A DNA stretch of 64,000 nucleotides from Vibrio galatheae (lineage in GTDB: Bacteria; Pseudomonadota; Gammaproteobacteria; Enterobacterales; Vibrionaceae). The notes below the pieces were generated by a model. That model was not told the DNA's origin. It saw nothing but the letters and a program-made list of their open reading frames with translations, and did no database searches. Below, piece after piece: positions 54,927 to 61,564 of this stretch; position 1 is the stretch's first letter, and every line of letters starts with the position of its first letter. The stretch spans positions 1 to 64,000 of the forward strand of contig NZ_JXXV01000006.1 of NCBI RefSeq assembly GCF_000967545.1, given 5' to 3'. Position numbers and translations under genes: made by a program.

Positions 54927-55843
54927 GTTTTGGCAAAGCAATGGGATTATTAGCCGCAGGAGCAGCAGGTGGTGTGGGCAAAGGTTGGCAACAGAAGATC
55001 TTACAAGATAGACAAGCCGCCATTGAAGAAGGGCGTCGTTTTTTTCAAAAGGAGATGATTCAAACGCAGCATGAAAATGCGCTAGAGCGTGATGAGAAAA
55101 ACTTTGAGCGCAGTCAATCACTACAACCGAAGCCCCCCACATTCGGCAAGACTGAACAGAACCCAGAGACGGGCACTCTGTGGCAGCAAAACTTGGTCAC
55201 AGGCAAGTGGTCAGATACCGGAATTAAGTTCGTTTCAGAGGGTGGCGGACTATCTAAAGAAAAAGTAATGGATACAGAAAGAAACATGAGCAAGGACTAC
55301 GCTAGTGCAAGCAAAGGATTTGTGAGCCAGCTTAAAAACTACAAGCAACTGGAGTCCTCTTTAAAAGCAAATAATGGTGCTGGTGACATTGCGGCGGTGT
55401 TTAGCTTTATGAAATCTCTTGATGACCAATCAGTCGTCCGAGAGGGAGAGTTTGCAATGGCCGAGGGGGCGAGTGGTACTCTTAGTCAGATCAAATCTTG
55501 GTATGAGAGAAACAAGTCGGGAAACCGACTAACTCCAGAGCAAAAAGCGCAGTTCTTAGGGTTGGCCCAACAATGGCTAGGGTATGCTGCTGAAGCTCAA
55601 CAAAGTAAGCAAGCCAATGTATTAACTCAAGTCGAGAATTGGGGGCTAAATGCAGAGAATGTAATTGGGACTCCATATGACTACGACTCATTAATAAACT
55701 TCACTCCAATTTCCGCAGATTATTTTATGCCCAAGGAAGAAGTAACCATTCCTGCTTCACTCCAGCGACCTGTACAAACTCCACCATCAAACGAAGGCTT
55801 TGATTTTAAGTATGCAGAATCACTGGTCGAACGATTCAAATAG
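54923..55843 (+). CDS. Putative internal virion or ejection protein
   Basis: 306 residues. Gly/Ala-rich N-terminus, coiled middle (AIEEGRRFFQKEMIQTQHENALERDEKNFERSQ), and FSFMKSLDDQSVVREGEFAMAEG, a pattern I associate with podovirus internal proteins. Overlaps the preceding gene by 4 bp. Confidence 0.65.
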   Translation: MSFGKAMGLLAAGAAGGVGKGWQQKILQDRQAAIEEGRRFFQKEMIQTQHENALERDEKNFERSQSLQPKPPTFGKTEQNPETGTLWQQNLVTGKWSDTGIKFVSEGGGLSKEKVMDTERNMSKDYASASKGFVSQLKNYKQLESSLKANNGAGDIAAVFSFMKSLDDQSVVREGEFAMAEGASGTLSQIKSWYERNKSGNRLTPEQKAQFLGLAQQWLGYAAEAQQSKQANVLTQVENWGLNAENVIGTPYDYDSLINFTPISADYFMPKEEVTIPASLQRPVQTPPSNEGFDFKYAESLVERFK

Positions 55844-55852
55844 GGACGAGCA

Positions 55853-57763
55853 ATGTCAAAATATCAAGAAGCATTACAAGCCCTTGTGAATGCAGAAAAG
55901 GCAGGGGCACCAGAAGAACAACTTCGCGCTCTCGCTCAATACGCGCATCATCTCAAGAGCACTCAAGCAGACAGACCGCCAGAGTTTGAAGCGACGCCTT
56001 ACGACTACGCAGACGCAGCCTTACAAGGGCTAACCTTTGGCTTTAATGACGAAATTCAATCAGGCATCGGTGCAGGCATCAATGTGCTAACGGGCGGTGA
56101 CTGGGACTACGAAGAACGGCAACAAGCCAAGACGGCGCGCCGTAAGCAATTTCAAGAAAATGCCCCTATTAGTGCGGTTGCCACAGAGGGCGCTGGCGGC
56201 ATGGTCACGGGTGCGGCGGGCGCGGCAAAAGCCTTGGCTACTCAAGTTGCTAAGAAAGCACCAAAACTAGCAACCTCTGTCATTGGCGCCCTCGAAGGCG
56301 CTGTTTATGGAGCAGGGCAAGCCGATACCTTGGAGGAAGTGCCGCAGGACGCAGCAGTAGGTGCAGGCGTGGGTGCGGTCGCTGCCCCTTTGTTGGGTGG
56401 ACTGATTAATAAAGGGGGCGAGCTCACTAAAAAAGGAACGGGTTGGATCTGGAATCGCTTAAACGACAATCCAGAAAAGCAGGCCAAGCGTTTTGCTCAA
56501 GAGCTGGCAGGTTATACAGGTAAGAGCATTGATGAGATTGCCGAATCTTACCGCAAGGCAGGCAGCGAGGCTGTGCTAGCCGATCTAGACCCTAATTTAC
56601 AAGCGGGTGCCTCCTTGACCACTCGCGGTATGAGTAATGCTAGAACCAAAGCGACCAACTTTCTAAACGATCGACAGTCCAATCAGCAAGATCGCATCAC
56701 CAAAGCAGCCAATGATCTATTTGGTAATCAAGGTGATGAGCTAGAGGCTATCGTTAGTGATATTGCTCAGCAACGTTCACGTCAAGCCGATGAGTTATAT
56801 GGTGTGGCTTATGGCAAGGAGTTGCAACCTAGCGAGTCTCTTGAATCGCTAGTAGGTAGGCTTGATGAAATTGGTGCGTTCGATAAAGCAAGCAAGCTCG
56901 CTAACATTGAGGGGCGGGACCCGTCCTCGATTGGTGATGTTGAAATGCTTGATTATGCCAAGCGCCATCTTGACGACCTGATCACTTCTGCTAAGCGCCA
57001 AGGTAATAACAATGAAGCGCGTGTGTACACCAAACTCAAAGAAGACTTGATTGAAACGGTTGATCAGCAGGTGCCTGAGTACCGAGCGGCGCGTGACGCG
57101 TTTGCCGGGGAGTCTGCGCTGATTGAAGCGGCAGAGGCAGGGGTCAACTTTGACAAAATGAGCGTCAAAGAAATTGAAAGCCTAATGGAAACCGCAAGCG
57201 CGAGTGAGGCAGAACTATTCCGTACAGGTGTTGGGCGCGCCATCAAAGACAAAATGGACAAAGTTGCCGATACGCACAATGCAGGTCAGCGACTGTTTGG
57301 CAAACCAGAGCAGCGGAAAAAGCTGATTGCAGTAACGGGTAGTGAAGAATCAGCTGACATGCTGCTTGATCAAATTGAGCGTGAAGCAATGTACACACAA
57401 ACCCGTCAACGCTTAACAGGTAACTCCATGACGGCAGATAACCAAACCATTCAGCAAGAGGCTAACGCCTCTGTGACAGGGCAAAGGCTATCCGAGGTCG
57501 CAAGTGGGAATTGGTTGGGAACGGCGATGGATACTGTGAACGCACTGCTAAAAGGAAAAGACACCACGCCTGAGTTCAAGGACGAATTAGCTAAAATCCT
57601 GCTCAATCCCAATTTGTCTGAGTCTGAATTGCGACGAATTCTGACACATCGAGGCATACCGCCTGAGCGATTAAACCAGGTGTTAACCACCAGTGGGAAT
57701 TCAGTGAGAGGGGCTATTGTGCCAGGGTTGCTTGCGCCGAGTGCTGGAATGATGGATCAATAA
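55853..57763 (+). CDS. Large internal virion (ejection) protein, C-terminal GLLAPS
   Basis: 636 residues. Gly/Ala-rich amphipathic segments (GVGAGVGAVAAPLLGGLINKGG) could traverse the host membrane; long helices follow. The C-terminus ends GLLAPSAGMMDQ with GLLAPS at 625-630. Position and size fit DNA ejection proteins (P22 gp16/gp20 type). Last gene of the late operon. Confidence 0.72.
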   Translation: MSKYQEALQALVNAEKAGAPEEQLRALAQYAHHLKSTQADRPPEFEATPYDYADAALQGLTFGFNDEIQSGIGAGINVLTGGDWDYEERQQAKTARRKQFQENAPISAVATEGAGGMVTGAAGAAKALATQVAKKAPKLATSVIGALEGAVYGAGQADTLEEVPQDAAVGAGVGAVAAPLLGGLINKGGELTKKGTGWIWNRLNDNPEKQAKRFAQELAGYTGKSIDEIAESYRKAGSEAVLADLDPNLQAGASLTTRGMSNARTKATNFLNDRQSNQQDRITKAANDLFGNQGDELEAIVSDIAQQRSRQADELYGVAYGKELQPSESLESLVGRLDEIGAFDKASKLANIEGRDPSSIGDVEMLDYAKRHLDDLITSAKRQGNNNEARVYTKLKEDLIETVDQQVPEYRAARDAFAGESALIEAAEAGVNFDKMSVKEIESLMETASASEAELFRTGVGRAIKDKMDKVADTHNAGQRLFGKPEQRKKLIAVTGSEESADMLLDQIEREAMYTQTRQRLTGNSMTADNQTIQQEANASVTGQRLSEVASGNWLGTAMDTVNALLKGKDTTPEFKDELAKILLNPNLSESELRRILTHRGIPPERLNQVLTTSGNSVRGAIVPGLLAPSAGMMDQ

Positions 57764-57783
57764 AAAAGGGGCGAGAGCCCCTT
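57764..57783. terminator. Terminator between the last virion gene and the moron
   Basis: AAGGGGC / GCCCCTT stem with a GAGA loop; an A-run on the left gives a T-run on the minus strand. Mainly serves the minus-strand gene, probably also the late operon. Confidence 0.75.
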
Positions 57784-58201
57784 AAATACAGTTTAGTTCA
57801 TATGATTCAGCGAATATCACTTCACCATACGCCCCGGTAAATCCAAACGTCAACGTGTGGGTTCCAAGGTCAAACTTGGAGATGGCTATTGGAGCGTTTG
57901 GTGTGAGCTTTATGCTGCTGGAGGTAGCTCCTTCAAATTTGAAAAAACCATCATGCACATCACTTATTGCCACGGCACCTCCGCCTTTTTCTTTAGGCCA
58001 GTAAGATTTAAGGTTGCTCTGAGGCGATAGTAAGCTGAGAGTGTGCTTTTCTCCTTTGTTATGTTCAACATAAAGGAGTTGCGAGTCATACTTAAATTTA
58101 ATGTTGGCACTCCAAGGCTGGCCTTTTATATCACAACTCAGTTCTACAGCACTCACACCAAACGAAACCAACGTCACCAACAGCACTAAAGCTTTTCTCA
58201 T
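57782..58201 (-). CDS. Secreted protein of unknown function, moron candidate
   Basis: 139 residues with a signal peptide (MRKALVLLVTLVSFGVSAVE). The mature protein is beta-rich with one cysteine near each end (C23, C138), suggesting a disulfide-closed domain. It is read opposite to the late operon and has its own terminator, the hallmark of a lysogenic-conversion gene. Unrecognised. Confidence 0.68.
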   Translation of the reverse strand: MRKALVLLVTLVSFGVSAVELSCDIKGQPWSANIKFKYDSQLLYVEHNKGEKHTLSLLSPQSNLKSYWPKEKGGGAVAISDVHDGFFKFEGATSSSIKLTPNAPIAISKFDLGTHTLTFGFTGAYGEVIFAESYELNCI

Positions 58202-58281
58202 CTCAAAATCCCTTTCAAATCAAACCGCATCAGACTACAACAATCTAGTTGCATAGCCAGTGGCTGAGTTTGAATTTGTGA

Positions 58282-58710
58282 TCATTCAGCCTCAAAGCCA
58301 AAGCTATCAGCGCTGATATGATCTTCGTAAATAACATAGCCAAGCTCTTTAAGTTTGGTGAGTGTCGGTTCAAGCACCCGGTCAAACTCAGCATCATCCA
58401 GTAGCTCTAATTGGAATTCACTAACATCAACAAAGAAGCGGGTGTGACCGAGCTTAATTTGCTTTCTTAATGTCTCTAGCGTCAAATCATAAATAGCTTC
58501 GGCAATTTTTTGTTTAACGACCCTGGCAATGTTCTTGACTTCTTCTGCTGTCGGGAAGTCGCTTAAGTCCTGCTTGTCATCGTCGTCAAAAGATGCGCTT
58601 AGCCGGCCAATTATTTCAGCATTCATTGATTTACTGGTTTCTTCAGCAGACTGAGTTAATCGGTCATGTATATCTGCCGGAATTCTTAAGGTTATACGAC
58701 GGTATTCCAT
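58282..58710 (-). CDS. Arc/Mnt-type ribbon-helix-helix repressor (leftward)
   Basis: 142 residues. N-terminal RHH: YRRITLRIPADIHDRLTQSAEETSKSMNAEIIGRL, like Mnt and Arc of P22 (compare SMNSELL in Mnt). An acidic linker and a helical C-terminal domain follow. Start at 58710 chosen because the RHH strand begins there; the open frame extends to 58773 without support. Divergent from the 51-residue RHH gene across two palindromes. Confidence 0.78.
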   Translation of the reverse strand: MEYRRITLRIPADIHDRLTQSAEETSKSMNAEIIGRLSASFDDDDKQDLSDFPTAEEVKNIARVVKQKIAEAIYDLTLETLRKQIKLGHTRFFVDVSEFQLELLDDAEFDRVLEPTLTKLKELGYVIYEDHISADSFGFEAE

Positions 58711-58773
58711 TGATTCTGCGTAGGTTGATAGAAAGACTGAAATGATTCTATAACAAAACACCAGAAAGAACAC

Positions 58774-58828
58774 TTGACACTATTTTAGTGTCATCCTATT
58801 ATTTGGATATGACACTAAAACAGTGTCA
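58774..58828. promoter_or_regulatory. Two 19-bp palindromic operators and a strong rightward promoter
   Basis: TGACACTATTTTAGTGTCA (58775-58793) is a perfect palindrome with a 3-nt centre; TGACACTAAAACAGTGTCA (58810-58828) keeps the TGACACT/AGTGTCA arms. Centres are 35 bp apart. TTGACA (58774-58779) and TATTAT (58797-58802) with a 17-bp gap form a near-consensus promoter reading to the Arc-like gene. The second palindrome falls near the start point. Confidence 0.82.
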
Positions 58829-58871
58829 ATATTTAGTGATGGAGAAATCCTACCATCATCAAGGAGGTAAA

Positions 58872-59027
58872 ATGCAATACAAGCAAAAACACTTCTCCGC
58901 GCGTCTGCCAGTGGAGTTACGAGATTGGTTAGATGAGGAATCAAAGCGTCGATTCCAATCGAAAAATGCATTTCTGATTGATGTAATCAGAAAAGCAAAA
59001 GAGGAGCAGGAGAAATGCAAAGTCTAA
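58872..59027 (+). CDS. Small Arc-like ribbon-helix-helix protein (rightward)
   Basis: 51 residues. KHFSARLPVELRDWLDEESKRRFQSKNAFLIDVIRKA is an RHH fold; length equals P22 Arc. A near-perfect AAGGAGGT precedes the ATG. First gene after the rightward promoter, before the Rha/antirepressor-like gene, the arc-ant order of P22. Confidence 0.8.
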   Translation: MQYKQKHFSARLPVELRDWLDEESKRRFQSKNAFLIDVIRKAKEEQEKCKV

Positions 59028-59113
59028 AAATGAAAAAACCCCAGTGCGCCAACACTGAGGTTTCGATGCAAAACCAAATCACCAAGCAAAGCAACATAGG
59101 AATTACATTATGA
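59015..59113 (+). CDS. Possible 32-residue leader peptide before the Rha-like gene
   Basis: MQSLKMKKPQCANTEVSMQN and onward; GGAGCAGGAG stands before the ATG and the stop overlaps the next start (ATGA). It contains a small hairpin CAGTG / CACTG. Coupled translation into the Rha-like gene is plausible; a functional peptide is not established. Confidence 0.38.
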   Translation: MQSLKMKKPQCANTEVSMQNQITKQSNIGITL

Positions 59114-59859
59114 TTTTAGTTCATGATAACACTTCAAAGCAAGCCCCTGTTATTCATACAGGTGAGCTAACCATGAGTTCACGCGAGATTGCTGAGCTGA
59201 CAGGCAAACATCACCATCATGTGATTCGTGACATTCGCAAGCAAGAATGCGCCTACATCGAGGTTTACGGCAACCAAACCAAATTTGGTTTGGTTAAATA
59301 TGTTGATGGGAAGGGCGAACTGCGTGATGAGTATCAGCTTACCAAGTCACAAGCGCTCTTTGTAGTGTCAGGTTATAACCCAGTTCTACGTGCCAAAGTG
59401 CAAAAGCGCATGGAAGATCTAGAACAGCAACTTCAAGACCAACCCTCAGATCTACAAGTTGCATCCACTATGGACTCTTCTCAACTGCAATTGCTGCTCA
59501 AAGAGACGAAGGCGAAAGAAGTCGCAGAGCTGGAGCGAGATCATGCTGTTCGCACCAAGTCACAAATCAGCCGCACCCGCGAGGCCAGTGTGATGGGCAA
59601 GCTTGGTGCTGCGACTAAGCGTATAAAAGCGCTAGAAGATAAAGTTCAAGACACTGGCGAGTACTTAAGCGTGATTGCGGCAAAAATACCCGATCGCGTA
59701 GATACCGATACCAAAGACAACGCTCAATCATGGCGAGTGCTCAAGCAACTCAGCTCACTGCTAGGTAAAGACATTAAGAAAGCAGTTTGCCCACGCTTTG
59801 GTGAAGTGAATACCTACCACATTGATGTGATCGCTCGTTTCAAAGAACTGTATCTATAG
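59110..59859 (+). CDS. Rha-domain protein, antirepressor candidate
   Basis: 249 residues. N-terminal Rha domain (MSSREIAELTGKHHHHVIRDIRKQ, YQLTKSQALFVVSGYNPVLRAKVQKRME), a central charged coil, and a C-terminal region (YLSVIAAKIPDRV, CPRFGEVNTYHIDVIARFKELYL) like ant/KilA-C-type modules. Located where P22 has ant; a role in inactivating a repressor is inference. Related domain at 28196-28771. Confidence 0.72.
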   Translation: MILVHDNTSKQAPVIHTGELTMSSREIAELTGKHHHHVIRDIRKQECAYIEVYGNQTKFGLVKYVDGKGELRDEYQLTKSQALFVVSGYNPVLRAKVQKRMEDLEQQLQDQPSDLQVASTMDSSQLQLLLKETKAKEVAELERDHAVRTKSQISRTREASVMGKLGAATKRIKALEDKVQDTGEYLSVIAAKIPDRVDTDTKDNAQSWRVLKQLSSLLGKDIKKAVCPRFGEVNTYHIDVIARFKELYL

Positions 59860-59868
59860 AGGCTTGCC

Positions 59869-60108
59869 ATGAAAACATTGAAAGGAAAAGACGCAGGGGC
59901 ATATCTTGCTGAACTGTATCTAGATTCAGAGCACCCTCTAAGCGCAAGTGAGGTGATTCAGTGTTGTATGACGCAAGATGAACTGGAACGACGAGCTTTT
60001 GTTGAAGGTTTAGCAGAGCACTTGATTGAGCTGCGTATTGCAGCAGGTTACATGACAGAGGTTACTCAGCGTCATCTTGATGGAAAAGACGATACGGAGG
60101 TGCACTAA
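59869..60108 (+). CDS. Hypothetical phage protein
   Basis: 79 residues, acidic, mostly helical; no family recognised. Lies 9 bp after the Rha-like gene and shares TAATG with the next gene, so it belongs to the same operon. Confidence 0.62.
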   Translation: MKTLKGKDAGAYLAELYLDSEHPLSASEVIQCCMTQDELERRAFVEGLAEHLIELRIAAGYMTEVTQRHLDGKDDTEVH

Positions 60109-60269
60109 TGCTGACACTTGCAAAAAGCACCGACGCGCCTATGGTGATCAGCCAGCTAGGCCAAGACTTGTTAGAGCTGCTATCGCTCATCCCTGAGGAC
60201 GCCGAAGTGACGAACGGCTTAACTCAAAGGGTAGTGGGTTACATTTCTGACGAAGTCACCACAGACTAA
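60108..60269 (+). CDS. Small protein, paralogue of the gene at 60859
   Basis: 53 residues. The segment from ISQLG to SDEV aligns with the 57-residue protein at 60859-61032 (26 of 40 identical). Ends the rightward immI-like operon. Unknown function. Confidence 0.68.
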   Translation: MLTLAKSTDAPMVISQLGQDLLELLSLIPEDAEVTNGLTQRVVGYISDEVTTD

Positions 60270-60276
60270 TCAAACC

Positions 60277-60299
60277 AAGGGGCGTTTTGCCCCTTTTTT
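60277..60299 (+). terminator. Terminator of the immI-like rightward operon
   Basis: AAGGGGC / GCCCCTT stem with a GTTTT loop and T6 tail. Confidence 0.9.
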
Positions 60300-60303
60300 G
60301 TTG

Positions 60304-60858
60304 ATCAGGTTCACATATATTAAGAGTAAAACCACTATGGGATTGTCGTTTTTTTAGCCGTTTCTTTTAAGAAAAAATTTCCAATTATAAGTAGGATGCG
60401 CAAGTTATTAGGAATATCTCTGTCACGTCATTTATTAGATGTAATAGGGATTAGGCTATTTTTCCGTTTCAAAAACGAATGTAAAAAACCAATTAAACCA
60501 GAGATTTTGATGGTTTCTCGCCACTTAGCTGGGCGTTAGCTCAATCGCTCGATTATTATTTGTTAGGAATAACTAGTACTAAAATTTCGTCGTTGTAAAT
60601 TGGAAAATAATATATGTTTTATTCCAATAAAACAGTCACTTGTGGTAACAGAGTGACACTGTTGAGCACTTGAACAACTGGGCTAGTTATGACATTCTTT
60701 TTTGGTCTTTGAGATGGAGAACGACACGAAAGGACGGCTCTTTGGTAGGGAAGTTTGAGCGTGGAGCTCCGTGATTGGAAAGGCACAAAACGAGTGCGCC
60801 AGCGAACTTTGGACGGTACCGCTGGCGCATAAACCTTAATTTTGCAAAAAGGCTTAGA
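60304..60858. other. Gene-free region with a long hairpin and an attC-like half
   Basis: 555 bp, AT-rich, no plausible gene. It contains a 10-bp perfect stem TGCGCCAGCG / CGCTGGCGCA (60795-60829, 15-nt loop) shortly before the 57-residue gene, an inverted repeat around 60632-60663 including TGACACTGTT, which echoes the immI operator half-site, and at 60521-60540 a stretch similar to the 3' end of Vibrio integron attC sites. Confidence 0.5.
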
Positions 60859-61032
60859 ATGAATAATAACAACCATTCGTCAAACGACAATACTGATCGT
60901 TTGTACAGTATCAGCCAGTTAGGCTTGGATTTAATCGAACTACTAACAGCGATACCGAAAAGTAGCGAGCTTACGTCAGGGCTAATGCAGCGTGTTGCGG
61001 GATACATCAGCGATGAGGTGAGTATCGAATAA
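60859..61032 (+). CDS. Small protein, paralogue of the gene at 60108
   Basis: 57 residues; its 40-residue core matches the 53-residue protein at 60108 (26 of 40 identical), with a different Asn-rich N-terminus. AAAAAGG lies 6 nt before the ATG, and a terminator follows, so it is a separate unit. Last phage gene before attR. Function unknown. Confidence 0.65.
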   Translation: MNNNNHSSNDNTDRLYSISQLGLDLIELLTAIPKSSELTSGLMQRVAGYISDEVSIE

Positions 61033-61050
61033 CAAATTATATGTGGAACA

Positions 61051-61075
61051 AAGGTCACTTCGGTGGCCTTTTTTT
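61051..61075 (+). terminator. Terminator of the last phage gene
   Basis: AAGGTCAC / GTGGCCTT stem (one G-T pair) with a TTCG loop, followed by TTTTT. Confidence 0.9.
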
Positions 61076-61088
61076 GTGCTGTTTTATC

Positions 61089-61131
61089 GGGGCAAAAAAG
61101 GGGACATTTGGGGTCAAAAAAGGCGCTGGGG
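61089..61131. repeat. GGGG-CA repeats near attR, candidate integrase arm sites
   Basis: GGGGCA, GGGGACA, GGGGTCA and GGGGACA start at 61089, 61100, 61110 and 61128. Spacing of the first three is about one helical turn. About 120-165 bp from the core. Binding by the integrase is inferred from position. Confidence 0.42.
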
Positions 61132-61242
61132 ACACAAATGTGACAGATAGGAATCTAGATAGACAGTTTTGAAAGGTAATCGTAACGCAATGAATTTGCG
61201 GGATTTGTTTGTCAGGCCAAGTGGAGTAAGGGTTCTAGAAAA

Positions 61243-61305
61243 TTAACTAATGCACTCCGCCCAATACTTTTTGTGCTCATGAATAGGAGTGATATTGCTG
61301 TACAT
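61243..61305 (-). pseudogene. ygiQ: Displaced 5' end of ygiQ (20 codons)
   Basis: On the minus strand [20 protein letters not shown] then stop. Up to HKKYWAEC it is what the start of YgiQ should look like; phage sequence follows. So this is the original start, cut from the gene body by the prophage. Its upstream region (61306-61564) presumably still carries the native ygiQ promoter. Confidence 0.88.
61252..61278. other. attR: Right prophage attachment site
   Basis: 27-bp imperfect copy (three mismatches) of 26436-26462 in direct orientation; identical core TCCGCCCAATA at 61256-61266. Confidence 0.88.
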
Positions 61306-61564
61306 ATTTTGTTCTCTGTGCCAAGGAGCGCGAATTATAGCGACTTGCTCGTAGACTATCTACCTCATTATGAATATGGCTATCTGAGGGGGAATCTGCT
61401 TTGGGTGTTGAGTTACGCCGAACCTTTCTAAAGCAGTAACTTGGACAATTGGTCGAGCGCGTTTTACGACGTTTTAAAAAAATAAGTGACTAATAATAAT
61501 TCTGTTAGTTATTCAAACTTGTTCTAACTTTAATGATAGGGAAAGCGAACGAAAGGACTCGTCA

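Larger units (their letters stand above)
26440..61266. mobile_element. Temperate podovirus-type prophage, about 34.8 kb
   Basis: Bounded by the two att cores. It contains integrase, excisionase, recombination and replication genes, a repressor switch, lysis and packaging genes and a full head set with an N4-gp56-type capsid. No tape measure, tail tube or sheath is visible, so a short-tailed virion is inferred. A frameshifted small gene and a split terminase are the only signs of damage, and either could be natural. Whether the prophage can be induced is unknown. Confidence 0.93.

Noticed and set aside
60687..61058. Minus-strand gene at the right prophage end (123 codons)
   Set aside because: Opposite the 57-residue gene and its hairpin; no ribosome site or recognisable domain.
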